Origin: Calycina herbarum | Taxonomy: Eukaryota; Ascomycota; Leotiomycetes; Helotiales; Pezizellaceae | Direction: 5' to 3' | DNA: 64,000 bases | NCBI GenBank assembly: GCA_001414485.1 | Contig: LLEY01000039.1 | Coordinates: forward strand, 248,001 to 312,000 | In this document: positions 13,173 through 26,900 of the stretch, in pieces | Position numbering within the stretch: position 1 is the first letter of the stretch | Layout: every line of letters begins with the position of its first letter | Position numbers and translations under genes: made by a program | Notes under the pieces: model-generated | The model's database searches: none | What the model was told of the DNA's origin: nothing | Seen by the model: the letters and a program-made list of their open reading frames with translations, nothing else

Positions 13173-15032
13173 ACGTGGTTTATTAGAACCTGGCGTATAT
13201 TAGAACCTGGCGCACTTTTCCTTAGCATTTAACTTTGAATATTAATAAATTAACTATAATATATTAAATTAACTATAACTACTTAGAATCCGAAGAATTA
13301 GACATATCTACATCTATTTAATAAGTTCGTATATTATAACCAGCTTTTCCGTAAGTACTATAACGCTGTCTAGACGATTGCCCCTCCTTCTTATTACCTC
13401 TCTCTATACGTAAGTCGCGTCGTACTTACTCGTTAACGTCTTTTTAAGTTAAAAGATCTTAGACATCCTCTACTATAAGTGCCCCCCCTTGACATACACG
13501 AGTCTTTTTAGCTCTACAGCGTTTACTTAAGGCTTTATTCGCTGCTTGAAGAGTACGTACTTCAGTAGATAACAAGGTTATCTCATAGGCTATTCGCTCT
13601 ATACCTTTTGCTAATATAGCAACTGTCTTAAATAGTAGAGTCGGCGAGCTCCCCTAGTAATAAGTAATCCGTTTCTAAACAAGAGTCGATTATAAGAGCG
13701 CTTCAGTAGGGTTTAAGAGAGTCTAGGAGATCTAAGTATTAGAATTGATAGTAGAGAGTCTTAGAGGAGTTAGAGTCTATAACCTTATATCAAGCTTTAA
13801 AAGTACTACTTATAAGTTAAAAGGCACTAGGCTAGCTCTACGGAATCTAGCTTAAGCGTTCTAGACTGTTATTAATTCTTTATATACTATTATAAAAGCT
13901 AAAAAGAACTCCACCTTTATAATATAGTTAATATAGGCTTTGATAAACGTCTTAATCTACTAACTATACGCTTGCTTTAATATACTAAAGCACCTAATAT
14001 TAAGTAGTTAGGTTATATAGAATAAGTAGAGAGGTAGTCTAAGAGTTATAATATTATATACTTTGTAATACTCTTGAAATTCAGCTGATTTATAACTCTT
14101 ATACCTATCTAACACTAGTATTCGATATAGACCCTTTATACGACTAGTAGTATGTTTATTAAAGTGTTTTAGCTATTCTAGACCTGTCTCGTTATTTGTC
14201 TATCTATTACTTATCGGTTTAACAACCTAGTCGTATAGAAGGCCGCTATTTATATACTAATTTATAAGATGATTCTTCTCTTAGACGACTAAAAATAGAG
14301 GGATATCCTAACCCTCGCTATTGATATAAGCAATTACTATAGTCTATTCCCGATTACCTAGCTAAACTGCCTTACCTCTACTACGTCGATCTACACGTGT
14401 AACAACTATTATAGAGTAAATCATACCTATTATAAAGCCCGTTTTATCGAAGTTATAGAAATCGTAATCTAAAACACTGTATTTCGCTCTTATATTTTAT
14501 ATAAGTTAGAACTACGCGCTAATTAGGTTAGGATCTTCGTATAAGGCTCTTTAGAAGTCGTAAACACGATTAAAACACGTCTTTAACCCTGGTTATTATT
14601 ATATAAATCGATATATCTAAAGCTTATTAACGCGTTTCTCTCTTTATAATTTAAGAATATAATTTACTATATCTTCTATACTAGCTAGCCGGGGTATAAA
14701 CTCTCTAGAATCTAAGTTAAGTATATTCTAAAGAATCACTTCCTCTTCGAGTTAAGTTAATTTAATATTTGCTAGCCGTCGTTCTAGGAGGGGAAGTTAG
14801 CTGTTTATTCTACGACGAAGGCTAGTTTCAGAGACTTTGTAGATTTTTATAGTAGTCCGACGACTAAGCTTTTTAGATAATCAGATAGCCTTAATAGCTA
14901 AGATGATTCGAGCTTCTTAAGTTTAAATTTCTATTAGTAGTTGTTAAGATAACGTGTATTAAAATAATAAAGTAGAGAAGATAGGAAAAGTACGCCAGGT
15001 CCTGATATACGTCAGGTTCTAATAAACTACGT
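13173..15032 (-). mobile_element. Complete Fot1/pogo-like DNA transposon, 1860 bp
   Basis: The terminal inverted repeats are long: ACGTGGTTTATTAGAACC at 13173 and its complement ending AAACTACGT at 15032, with TA on both sides. Each repeat holds a doubled inner motif (AGAACCTGGCG, then AGAACCTGGCGC) before a CTTTTCC block. The transposase lies on the minus strand with its C-terminal basic segment near 13510. It is broken by RIP stops. This is the cleest full-length reference for the family in this window. Confidence 0.85.
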
Positions 15033-15034
15033 TA

Positions 15035-16790
15035 GTTATTCTATAAGAATTAAAAATTATTCTAGCTATTAAGGCTATTTAAACATCTAAAAAGCTAAGC
15101 TATTAGAAGACTATAAAGCTCTATAGAGTACTCTTTTCTATACTAAACAGTAGAATAAACACCTGAAATACTCTCTCTAAGTAATAGCTAGTAAACGTTA
15201 AATTATCTAAGCTAGAAGAGGAAGTAGTTGTTTAGAATATACTTAATCTAGATTTAAGAGAGTTTATACCCCGGCTAGGTAGCGTAGAAGATATAGCGAA
15301 TTATATACTTAAATCGTAAGAGAGAAAACGCGTTAGTAAGCTCTAGGTATATCGATTTATATAATAATAACTAGCTCTTAAGACGCGTTTTAATCGCGTT
15401 TATAATTTCTAAAGAGTCTTATATAAAGATTCTAAGCTAATTAGCTCGTAGTTCTAACTAGTTAAAAATATAAGAGTAAAATATAGTGTTTTAGACTACG
15501 ACTTCTATAACTTCGACGAAACCAGGTTTATAATAGATATAATTTACCTTATAATAGTTATAACCTATATAGATCGACGTAGTAGAGGTAAGGCAGTTTA
15601 GCTAGGGAATCAGGAATAAGCTATAGTAATTACTTATATTAATAGTAAAGGCTAGAGTATCTCTCTATTTCTAGTAGTTTAGAGTAAGAACTACCTTTTA
15701 AATTAGTATATAGACAGCGGCCTCCTACCTAACTAGGTTATTAAACCGACAAGTAATAGATAGACAAATAATAAAACAGGCCTAGAATAGCTAAAACACT
15801 TTAATAAACACACTACTACTTATATAAAGGGTCTATATCGAATACTAGTATTAGATAGATATAAGAGTTACGAATCAGCCGAGTTCTAAGAGTACTATAA
15901 GATATATAATATTATAACTCTTAGACTATCTTCTTATTCGTCTTATCTAACCTAGCTACTTAATATTAGATGCTTTAGTATATTAAAGCAAGTATATAGT
16001 CGATAGATTAAGACGTTTATTAAAGCCTATATTAACTATATTACGAAGGTAGAGTTCTTTCTAGCCTTTGTAGTAGTATATAGAGAATCTATAATAGCCT
16101 AAAACGCTTAGGCTAGATTCCGTAGAGCTGGCTTAGTACTCTTTAACCTATAAGTAGTGCTTTTAAAGCTTAATATAAAGTTACGAACTCTAACTCCTTC
16201 TAGACCCTCTACTACTAATACTAATCCTTAGGTCTCCTAGACCTCTTCTAACCTAACTAAAGCTCTTTTATAAATAACACTTATTCGAAATCGAATTACC
16301 CGTTATTAAGAGAGCTCGCTAACTCTACTCTTCGAGACATTTACTATATTAGCTAAGAGTATAAAGCGAATAGCTTATAAGATAACTCTTCTGTCTACTA
16401 AGGTATACACTCTTCGAGCAGCTAACAAAGCCTTAAGCAAACGCTATAGAGCTAAAAAGACTCGTGTCTATTAAGGGAGTACACTTATAGTAGAGGATAT
16501 ATAGGATATTATAGCCTAGAAGGATATAGATAAGCAGATACGACGCGACGTATATATAGCGGAGAGTAGTTATAAGAAGGGTTAACTATTTAGGCGATAC
16601 TATAGAATCTATAGAAAAGCTAGTTATAACGTACGAACTTATTAAGAGGCTGTAGATATATCTAGTTCCTCGGATTCCGAGTAGTTTTAGTTAATTTAAT
16701 ATATTATAGTTGATTTATTAAAATTCTAAGTTTAATACTAAGGAAAACTAATCCGGTTTCTAATATAATCCGGGTTCTAATAAACTACGT
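15035..16790 (+). mobile_element. Fot1/pogo-like DNA transposon, left end missing
   Basis: Plus-strand transposase is readable through stops. A FDETRFIIDII segment near 15511-15545 corresponds to the DETGFMMGMI region of fungal pogo transposases. There is an ESAEF-x-EYY segment near 15870-15900, a RAKKTRV segment near 16445, and a C-terminal CCHC-like knuckle at about 16590-16640 with Cys codons turned into Tyr. The right terminal repeat ends AAACTACGT at 16790, followed by TA. The left end is absent: sequence starts within the N-terminal coding region directly after the neighbouring transposon. Confidence 0.75.
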
Positions 16791-17153
16791 TATATTATCT
16801 TATACTATTTAAATATCAATACTATAATTTCACTTACTTATTTATATAAGAAATATAGAAACTCTATAGCTTATTATATACTATTATTTCTAACTAAGAC
16901 TCTTTATTTATCTTAGACTTCTAGAAATTAGTTTATAATAACGTGTTTTATAAGCGAGTCGTCTATATAAGCGAGTCGCCTACTTTTTCAACCTAGTGTT
17001 ATTATAATATAAAATACTTAATATTATACAAAGTTGTTATTACTATAGAAGCTATCTAGTATTCTTTAGAACTTTCGCTATCTTCTATATCTAATATTTC
17101 TATCTAATAAGTATAAGAATTATACCTAGTTTTACTATAACAGCTATAGTACC

Positions 17154-17336
17154 TGTGACAGTCCCAGTCACATACGACTGGATCACGTGCCGAGGTTCTA
17201 CCGAAGTCTCGCTTAGTGTATATAAATAGAGACAGAGCGTACTAACTCTCCTCTTCTCTCTTTAGTTTAGTTTTCTTCGAATATAGGTACTATTCTATAA
17301 GTATCTCTTTTAGTGTATTTATAGAGGGCTGTTACA
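17154..17336 (+). repeat. 5' LTR with self-primer motif
   Basis: This is a 183-bp direct repeat of 22650-22832. A TATA-like TATATAAATA lies near 17218. About 40 nt later, AGTTTAGTTTT at 17264-17274 is the exact complement of AAAACTAAACT, which begins two bases after the LTR end at 17336. Confidence 0.9.
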
Positions 17337-20300
17337 CTAAAACTAAACTCACACTCTCGCTTAGGAAGGCATACGAATATCCTAAAACTGACGAACGAAA
17401 ACATATATATTCACCTTATAGCAAATCCCTTCGCACGCGGTAATAAGTTACGACGCTCCTCTCTTAGCTAGCTTAATAAGCAATCGGACGAAGAGCCTCT
17501 ACCTTTACCTTTACCTTTGCTACCTATTATTAACACCAGCTCTCGAAAGACTAAGACCTCTTCTCGAGCTATAGCACTACCACCTCTACCTACTAGCAAG
17601 GCTACTGCTAGCTCTTCTACAGTAGCAAAGTCTGAGTCACCTCCTCCTCTTATAGTCGACGATGCCTTACGACAAATCCTTTAGACAATAACTACTCTCA
17701 CGGATAAGGTCTACTACCTTAAAGTTAATACTAGATCCACCTCTTAAGTAGTAGAAATACACGTACGCTGTAAATACACCTCTATAGAGCTTAAAGCTAA
17801 AAAGGTTACTTAATCTACTTCTGTTGCCTAGTCTTCTAAGAAGACTAGTAAAGTAGAGAATCTACGTACGTTTACGATAGAAGACGACTAGATTATATAC
17901 GATACCTAGAAGACTGAAATTATAGCAAAGCTATATATTAATACCGACTACTTCGAATCTAAGGAAGCAAAGATAAATCTAGTATATCGCGCTACTACTA
18001 GCTAAGTACGTGATTATATTTACCTAAAATATAAGTTCGATGCTAACGACTGATTCACCACTTATAACGAGATACTAGCTTACCTCTATAATATTATAGT
18101 TAGTTCGTACGTTTGTAACGAGGCTTATAAGAAGTACTAAGAGCTACGAATAGCTCGAGAGACGTTCTACGAGTTTCGAGCAAAGTTCCAGAAGCTAGTA
18201 GACAAGTCTAGGGCTCTAAAGTAAGACAGAATTAACAACCTTTTTAATAAGTTGATTATTAACCTCTGACAAGCTCTTACAGTTGTTAGACTTCAAGCTA
18301 AAGAAGACATAGACCTCTTTTATACTCTTGTTAGTAGCGTCGACAACGACCTACGAGATATTATAGAAGAAAAGGCTAGAAAGCGTATAAGTAAGTATCT
18401 ACCTACTATAGCTATAAATACAGCTACAGCTATATATTCTCTAGAAATTCCTACTCGCGCAGCTAGCATTTACCCCTCTACTAACATATGTTATAACTAT
18501 AGAGAAGTCGGCTATTATATCAAGTCCTGCCCACAGCTAAGAGTCTATAAGAAGGTAGACTTAAGCGAGCTAGAGAAAGAAGAAGAAGCTAGATCTAAGT
18601 CGGGAAACGAATATACCTAAGAGAAGACTCTACCTTAGGTAAATATAGGATTAATCTCTTTAAGATTAATCTATAGTTATTAGTTAGTAGAAAAGCGTTT
18701 ACTTTACTTAGTATAATAATAATTAATAGATATAGTATATAAACCACTACTTTTAGTAACCTAAGAGCAAATACATTCTCTTTTATAGACGCCTAATTTA
18801 GCTACAACTTAGCGAAGTTCTATAACCTTAAAACAAAAAGACTTCCTACACCTATAAAGATTCGCAGATATAATAGAGAGATTAGCGGAGAAGCTACTTA
18901 CTACCTCCTCTCTAATTACGTATTAGATAACCGCAAATTCTTTAACATACCCTTTATTCTACTAGACCTAGGATTATACAACGTTATCCTCGGCCGAAAA
19001 TTCTTTAAATACTTTTATATTAATATCAACGTAACTTATCGAAAGTTACTCTAGCTAGAGGAACTCAAGCCTCACTTCTCTACTCGACAGCCTACCTCTC
19101 TCTCGCGCGAAGCTATTCGTTCTAAGGACCCTACGCTCTTTCACTAGAATTAGACAGACGCTCGTAACCTTATAATAGAAACAGACGAATTATAGAGACA
19201 GAATAGCCGATCTATTCTAGAACTCTATATAATAGAATATCTAGAATACGTACCTATAATCTATAAAAGCAACTACTAGTCTTCTATATAAGTATAATAC
19301 CGGATTATAAAACAGGAACTCGAGGGATTACCTAAGAAAGTACTTACCCTAGTCTATTAACAAAAGCTCTTTCTAAAGTAAGAACCTTCTATAATAATCA
19401 ATATCTCTACTATATCCGCGGTAAGAATATACTACTATTTACTTTAGAAAGATAGTAAGATATTTACTACTAGCTTATACGAGATTAACAGTATTATAGC
19501 TAGACGAGAAGAGGATTATACAGTAACACTAGAGGTTCTAGAGAAGTATATAGATTTTATAGACGTATTCTTAAAAGAAGCTTCAGATACTCTACTACCT
19601 TACTAATATTACAACTATAAAATACAGCTAGAAGGAACAGATACTCTTAGATATTCCTTACTATATAAGATATCAACTAAAGAGCTACTTACTATAAAGG
19701 AATATATCTTAGACAACCTTTATAAGAGATTTATAGAGTATAGCCAGTCCTCTTTTACTACTCTAGTACTATTTATTAAGAAGGTAGACAGAAGATTATA
19801 CTTTTATATTAACTTCCAGAAGCTTAATAACCTTACTCGAAAAGACCGCTATCTACTTCCTCTTATCGATAAAATACTAGCCTATATTAGCTAAGCTCGT
19901 ATCTTTACGAAACTCGATATCTATTAAGCTTTCTATTATATATAAATAGATCCTGATTCTAAAGAACTAACTACTTTCCGTACACGTTATAGAACGTATA
20001 AGTATAAGATTCTACCTTTTAGACTTACGAATAGACTATCTACGTACTAGTAGTATATAAACGACGTACTTTTCGACTATTTAGACGATTTCTACTCTAC
20101 TTACTTAGACGACATCCTTATCTATTCTTCGAATATATTAGAGTATAAGAAACACGTATAAAAAGTCCTCTAGCAACTACGAGATACTAGCTTATAAGTA
20201 GATATTAAGAAATACAAATTTAACGTCGAGAAGACAAAATACCTTAGCTTTATTATTAGAACTAATAGTATTAAAGTAGATCTAGAAAAAGTTATAGTAG

Positions 20301-22649
20301 TCTAGAATAAGTAAGCACCAGATATAGTAAAAGGTGTCTAGAGCTTCCTAGGCTTTTATAACTTCTACTAGAGGTTTATATAGAATTACAGAATTATTAT
20401 AAAACCACTTACACGTCTTACAAAGGACAACGTACCCTTTAACTTCGACAAAAGCTACTAGGACGCTTTTAAGAAGCTGAAAGAATACCTTATAATAGTA
20501 CTAGTCCTTCGCTACTACTCTTCAGAGCTTTCTACGATAATCGAGACAGACGCCTTAGACGGGATAATCGCTAGGATACTATAATAACAGCAAGCAGACG
20601 GCGAATAGTACCTAGTAGCTTACTTTAGTAAGGTTATGTCCTTAGCTAAGTGTAATTACGAGATTTATAACAAAGAGATACTTATAATCGTACGCTCGCT
20701 TATAGAATAGAGACTGGAATTACAAAGCACGTACGAGAAAGTTCGTATTTATACTAACTATAAAGCACTCGAGTACTTTATAATAACAAAGTAGCTTACT
20801 ACACGTTAAGCCAGATAGGCTAAAGCTTTAGCTGAATACCACTTTATAGTAATATACTATTCTAGAAAAGAGAATAGAAAGACGGATACTTTAACACGAA
20901 AAACAGACGAGTTACAGACTTAGAAGAAGCTAAAAGAATAATACCAGACCTATACGCTCTTAACGAAAGAATAAGTCGATATAGAAACACTTAAAGACCT
21001 CGGGGTTGAAATAAGCTCTATTACGCTAGCTCCAGTCGACGACGACTACTTCTAGGAGTCTCTTACGCTCTCTAAACGAATCTATAAAGCAAATAAGGAT
21101 GCTAAGACACTTTAAGCTTTACGATTACAGGCTAAGAACGACGAAGACTCTCCGTACGTCTTAGAGGAAGATCTACTACTTTATCGAGGCTGCTTAATAG
21201 TACTAGATATCGATACTTTATAGACAGACCTAATCCGTAAAGTATACGACTAAGTACTGCTAGCTCACCCTAGACGAGATAAGACCTACTAGATCCTTTA
21301 CTCGAGATATATCTAGCGAAATATAAAGTCCAATATTACGTAATACGTACATAACTGTTACGAATGTCGAAGAGCGGATATACTAAGAGACAAGACCCCT
21401 GGTTATCTACACCTACTTCTAGTCCTATTACGTATATAGTAATACGTAGTAATAGACTTTAAATCCTTTCTAGCTAATAAGCACGGCTTTAACAACGTAT
21501 TCGTAGTTATTAACTAATTATCTAAATAATCTATCTCTATCCCGTACTAAAAGGAAGTAACAGCTAAGCAGATAGCTAGGCTATACTTATAACACGTATT
21601 ACGATATTACGGAATCCTAGAGAGTATTATCTCTGACAGAGGCTCTTAGTTTATCTCTGCCTTCTAGCGAGAATTTACGCGAATCCTCGGCGTCCGGCTT
21701 CGACTTTCGACTGTAAATCACGCCTAGATAGACAGATAAACTGAAATTATAAACCAGTACCTAGATCAGCGCTTACGACTGTACGTAAATTACTACTAGA
21801 ATAATTAGTTAGAGCTACTTCTAATAATAGACCACGCTTAGCTTATACTGCCTTATAATACTATTAGAATGTCCTCGTTCGAATTATAAAAAGGCTACTT
21901 ACTAAGAACGTCTTTTAACTAGCATATACCTAAACCCTCGACTATATAAGAGAGGCTATTATAAGAAGAAGCTATAATAGTTATAAAGACTCTTTAAGAA
22001 GTACTAGACGTCGGCTAAGCGAATATAGTAAAAGCTTAAGAAAAGAAAGAATAGGACGTAAATAGACATAGACGAGAAGTAGACTTTAGAGTCGGCGATA
22101 TAGTTTTTATTACTATAAAGGACTAGAATACGTAAAGACCTAGCTAGAAGTTAGACCACTAGATAACTAGACCTTTTAAGATCCTTAAGGAAGTTGGCTC
22201 TGCTTTTAGACTCTAGTTACTATCCTCTATTAGAGTCTATCCTGTCTTCGTACTAGAGAAGTTATACAAAGCTTTAGACGATCCTCTGCCTAGACAAGTA
22301 AGTACGCCACCTTCACCGATTATCGTCGACAAAGAAGAAGAATAGGAGGTTAAGGAAGTACTTATAAGTAAGACGCGATAGAAGTCTCTTTACTACCGAT
22401 TAAAGTAGAAGAGCTATAACGAGGACCTTAACTGGCACCTAGCTCGCTACGTAGCCTACTCGCTACATATGTTAAAGGAATTCTATTTAGCGAATCCAAT
22501 AGCTGACGGGCCTCCAAAGGCTCTTCCTTTGTAGCTAGAGGCGTACGAGACAGGAAGAGACAATTACAGCGAATTAGAGAGTAACGACTCTATAGCTACG
22601 GAAGACAAAGCGGCTTGGTTAGAGAGGGCCCGGTTGAAGGAGGGGGTGG

Positions 22650-22832
22650 TATAACAGTCCCAGTCACATACGACTGGATCACGTGCCGAGGTTCTACCGA
22701 AGTCTCGCTTAGTATACATAAATAGAGACAGAGCGTACCAACTCTCCTCTTCTCTCTTTAGTTTAGTTTTCTTCGAATACAGGTACTATTCTATAAGCAT
22801 CTCTTTTAGTACATTTATAGAGGGCTGTCATA
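22650..22832 (+). repeat. 3' LTR
   Basis: The copy of the 5' LTR begins TATAACAG (RIP form of TGTGACAG) directly after the polypurine tract and ends CTGTCATA, followed by the target duplication GTACC. All differences from the 5' LTR that I see are C/T or G/A. Confidence 0.9.
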
Positions 22833-23619
22833 GTACCTGTCTACGTAAACTCTCTTCCTAGACTCTTTACCTTATTTCTAGCTACTATTTTCCTTAGATA
22901 TAATTAAATCAGCTACGTTATCTACTATTAATATCTCTTAACTCTTAATATACTTCCTCTTACGACTTTTATACTTAGTTATAGCCTTAGTTATTATATA
23001 AAAACTAGTGATTTCCTTACGTATTAATACGATATTATATATTACTCTAGTTAAGCCTTTTTCGAGTTAATTAAGAGACTAAATAATAGAACTAGGTAAC
23101 GAGTCTTAATATCTTTGAATCCGATCTTAAATAAGCGTTAATTAAGCTATTATTTTATATATATTACTTAGTGTTTTAGGTGTCTATAGAGAGTCTTCTA
23201 GTATTATTAGTATTAGTATACGAAGTCTTAAATCAAGCTTTAATAATATAGCTTCTAGGCTATATAGGACTAACCTAGCCTCTTTAAAACTCGCGTAGAT
23301 ATTATCCTTTATAAATGCTTTATAAAAAGCTACTTTAAACACTAGAAAAAAGGTTTCTTTAGTAATATAATTAATATAATTCTATACTAAGCCTAATATC
23401 TTAGCTCTATACGCTCGCTTTAATAGCGAGAAGTAGACTATATTAAGCGGCTATAGTAGATACGATAAGTATAGAGGTATATAAAAGGTAATAATATTTA
23501 AGTCTTTATAGAGTTACTAGAATTTAAGCGAGTTATAGCTTTTATAACTATTAATAATTAATAAACGATACTCTTCTATACTTTATACCTTTATATACTT
23601 ATTAAAATACTTTAACTAT

Positions 23620-23948
23620 TATAATAAACCCAATCTGCTAGCCCTCTGGTAGTTATCCTTACCTATAGTATACACAGGTGTAGTAGATAATTAGAGAAGT
23701 AAGAGATAGTTTAATTAAAGATCTAAAGCTATAGAAGAGAAGAGAAGGAAAGAGGAGACTTCTAGAGGTCCTATAATATAGAGATAGCTAAGGAATCGAT
23801 AAGTTATAGAAATATCGATCCGTTTATAGAAATAGTTCCTAGCCTAGGTAGGAATAGTTCTAGGCCAGGCTAGGAATAGCAGGCTTTGCGGACGCCGGCG
23901 AGCAGCTGTACGCGAGTCACGTGCTCGGCGGTGGCCAGGTCTGTAATA
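23620..23948 (-). repeat. 3' LTR of the minus-strand element
   Basis: 329 bp, starting TATAATAAACCC (from TGTAACAAACCC) and ending CTGTAATA. It is flanked on the left by ACTAT. The segment shared with the other LTR includes the GC-rich stretch around CACGTGCTCGGCGGTGG. Confidence 0.9.
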
Positions 23949-26900
23949 TTACCCCCCTCTTTAAGTAGAGCTCGCCTACGAGCTCTGAACCTACTATCTT
24001 ATAAGTAATTTATCCTCGTTCTTATGATATTCTAGCTTATCTATACTATCTTCCTAGCTCTATAACTATTCTGCTAAGTACCTAGAAGGCCCTGGAAGAG
24101 AAGGATTTAGAGCGTGAAACTCTTGAAGCTTATATAGGTAGCTTATAAAGTTAGAAGCTAGGTACTAGGCTGGGTCTAGCTCGCTTTATATCTATTAAAC
24201 CTAGTATTATAATTTTCTATAATAGCCTCTAGAGGCTAGTACTTAGTCTATATCCTATTCGTTATACCTATTAACTATAATAGGTAGTCCTAGTTCTTAT
24301 AGCTGGCCTAGTAGCGGATTATTAAGAGCTTTACAAAGCTTATCTATAGAGATTATAAGCTATATTTTAATTATTAGAGGCAGGTCGACTCGGAAAGCGT
24401 TTCTAATCTTTTCTAGGACTGTATATAGACTAGCTATCTACTAGTCGAGCTTATAGCTTAGGTAGTCTATATTCTACGTCTTTGTTAATATATAGACCTT
24501 GTCGTCTATAGTAAAGTCTACTAGTCGCTAGTGCTTGTTTACTTGCTTACGCTAGCGTTCCTAAGCAGCCTCGATTCCCTTATAAGTAGTTTCCTAGGCG
24601 TTGTATATATAGGTTATATACGCTACTGCTTTGTCTTATAAAAGCTGTTTATAGACGCTTATTAGCTCTTCTAGGCTCTGGCGGACCTAATTAAAGCTAG
24701 TACGTGGCACGTAACTAAGCTCGATTTATATAGACGGAAAAGTCGTCGAGTCCTAGAGAAGTATAGCTTAAGCGTAGTCTATAATCGACATTAGTTTAGA
24801 CTAGTTATTCTAATAGTAGTTTATAAACAGGCGAAGGCGTTAGTTAATCTACTAGTTTATATTCTTAGTTTAACCGTCGGTTTATACGTATATAGCTATA
24901 GATAGCTTAATCTTAGTCTCTAAGATCTGGTTAAACTCTTACTAGAACTCTAAGACGAATTATAGACCACGGTTAGAGATAATAGTATCTGACAGTCTAT
25001 AATAGCGCTATACACGGTCGAGGTAGATCCGTGTAGTCTTTTTTACGTCTATAGTCTTTAGGTAAGAGATAGAGACAGATCTCTTACTTAGCCGGTAGAT
25101 AAAGATAATAATTATATCTATCTTAGACTTATTAGAAGGGAATTCCTTAAAATCAACTAATATATATTACTATAGGCGATCCGGGATAGGCAAGGGGTTA
25201 AGGAGTCTAGGGGGGCGGTCTCATAGTACGTAAGAGCGACGGCAGGTCTAGCAGTTATAAACGAATCGTTATATATCTAAACGAAGGTACGGCTAGTAGT
25301 AACGGTCTATAACTAGCTTTAGGGTCTTAGATTATCTAGGGTAGGCTACTAAGACTTAATTATGAACCTCGCTTAGTAAGCGTACTTTGAGATCGTCGTC
25401 CTCGGGTAGGACAAGCCGTTCTTAGTATAGCAGGAGGCTGTTATAGGTTATCTAGCTAGGGCGTTTGTCTATAGTATACTAGCGGAGAGCGTTAAGGCCC
25501 GTACTCGTATAATTAGTCTATAGGATATCGTTAATTAAGTTGTATAGTTTGTCGGCTACTCTAACAGGTGTAATATCTACGGAAGAGTCTAAGTCTAGGT
25601 CTGTAATAATCCGCGAGTTGAGATTCTCGGGCTATAAGAGAACTTATATACGAGTAGATATCTTTATTACTATTTAACTATCTACTTCTTAGTCCTAGTA
25701 AGTAAGGGAATCCGCTTAATTCTAGCTACTAGGCTTATAAGTAAGTAGGAAGTTAAATTAAGAGAGGGTTTTAGCCTAGCGGGCTTGTCGGCTAGATAAG
25801 GCTTTAGTTATTATAAAGTACTTAAGAGCTTTATAGTCTAAAACAACCTATACCCGGTGTAGAGACCCTTCGAGCTCAGGTCTCTAGACTTCTAGAGAAC
25901 GTATAATAGCTAGTATCTCTTTATTGTAAATCAGGTAGTTAATCTCAGTAGGTATTATTATCTTAGAGAAGTAAGCTATAGAGTACTACTCTTAACTCGG
26001 CTGTAACTGAAGAAGTATACCGCTAAGGACGCCGTCAGAGGAATCGGTCTTAACTATAAACTCGTATTATAGATTAAAGTATATAAGAAGAGGTATATTA
26101 ATAAGCTAGGCCTTTAGCTTAGAGAAGGCGTTCTAATAAGCAGGTGTCTACTAAAACAGCTGGTCTTTACAAGTTAGAGCCGTTAACAGGCGTATAACTC
26201 GTCCGTAGTTAAGAATAAACTTCTAGTAGAAGTTATAAAAGCTAAGAAAGGACTAAATACTACGGACTATAATAGAGCGTTCCTAGTTATAGATCGTTTC
26301 TATCTTTTCTAAGTCTACTTTAATCCTATTAGTACTTATATAGAAGCCTAGGTACTTCGTATAAGTAACGTTAAACTTAGATTTCTTAATATCAGCTTAT
26401 AAGCCAGCTTTACAAAGCTGTAAAAGGACTTTACAGACGTGTTCCTAATAGTCTAGCTCGTTCTTAAAGTAAATAAGAATATTATTAAAGTAGATAGTAT
26501 AAAAGTCGTCTAAACAGTTAAAGAGTACGTCGTTTATAAACCGTTGATATATTATAGGTCCGTTAGTTAGTCCGAAAGGTATAACTTTATACTTATAAGC
26601 TTTGTAACAGGTCTAGAACGTTGTTAGTTTCTTAGACTTAGAGTTAATCCGAATCTAGTGAAAAGCTTATTATATATCTAGCTTTATAAAGATATAAGCC
26701 TTGCTTAGACAAGCAAGAGTTTCGTCGATTAATAGAAGAGGATACTAGTCCTTATAGGTCAGGTTATTTAGCTTATAGTAATTAATATAGAACTATAGAG
26801 AGCTGTTAGACTTCTTAACAAAGAGAATCGAGGCTGTAAAGAGGGCTTAGCTAGCCTTAATAAAACCTTTATAAAGGTTCTTAATAAGGTATTATTTTAT

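Larger units (their letters stand above)
17154..22832 (+). mobile_element. Complete Ty3/Gypsy chromovirus-type retrotransposon, 5679 bp
   Basis: The LTRs of 183 bp (17154-17336 and 22650-22832) have the consensus ends TGTGACAG and CTGTCACA. The element is flanked by GTACC on both sides (17149-17153 and 22833-22837). The LTRs differ only by transitions. In order on the plus strand are gag, with a CCHC knuckle at 18489-18530 (CYNY-x-EVGYY-x-x-x-C, two residues changed to Tyr), reverse transcriptase with YLDDILIYS near 20102, an integrase zinc-binding CYEC near 21356, and a chromodomain-like RLK-KSYNEDLNW segment near 22400-22440. A polypurine tract (GAAGGAGGGGGTGG) precedes the 3' LTR. In-frame stops throughout are RIP-like, so it is inactive. 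Confidence 0.93.
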
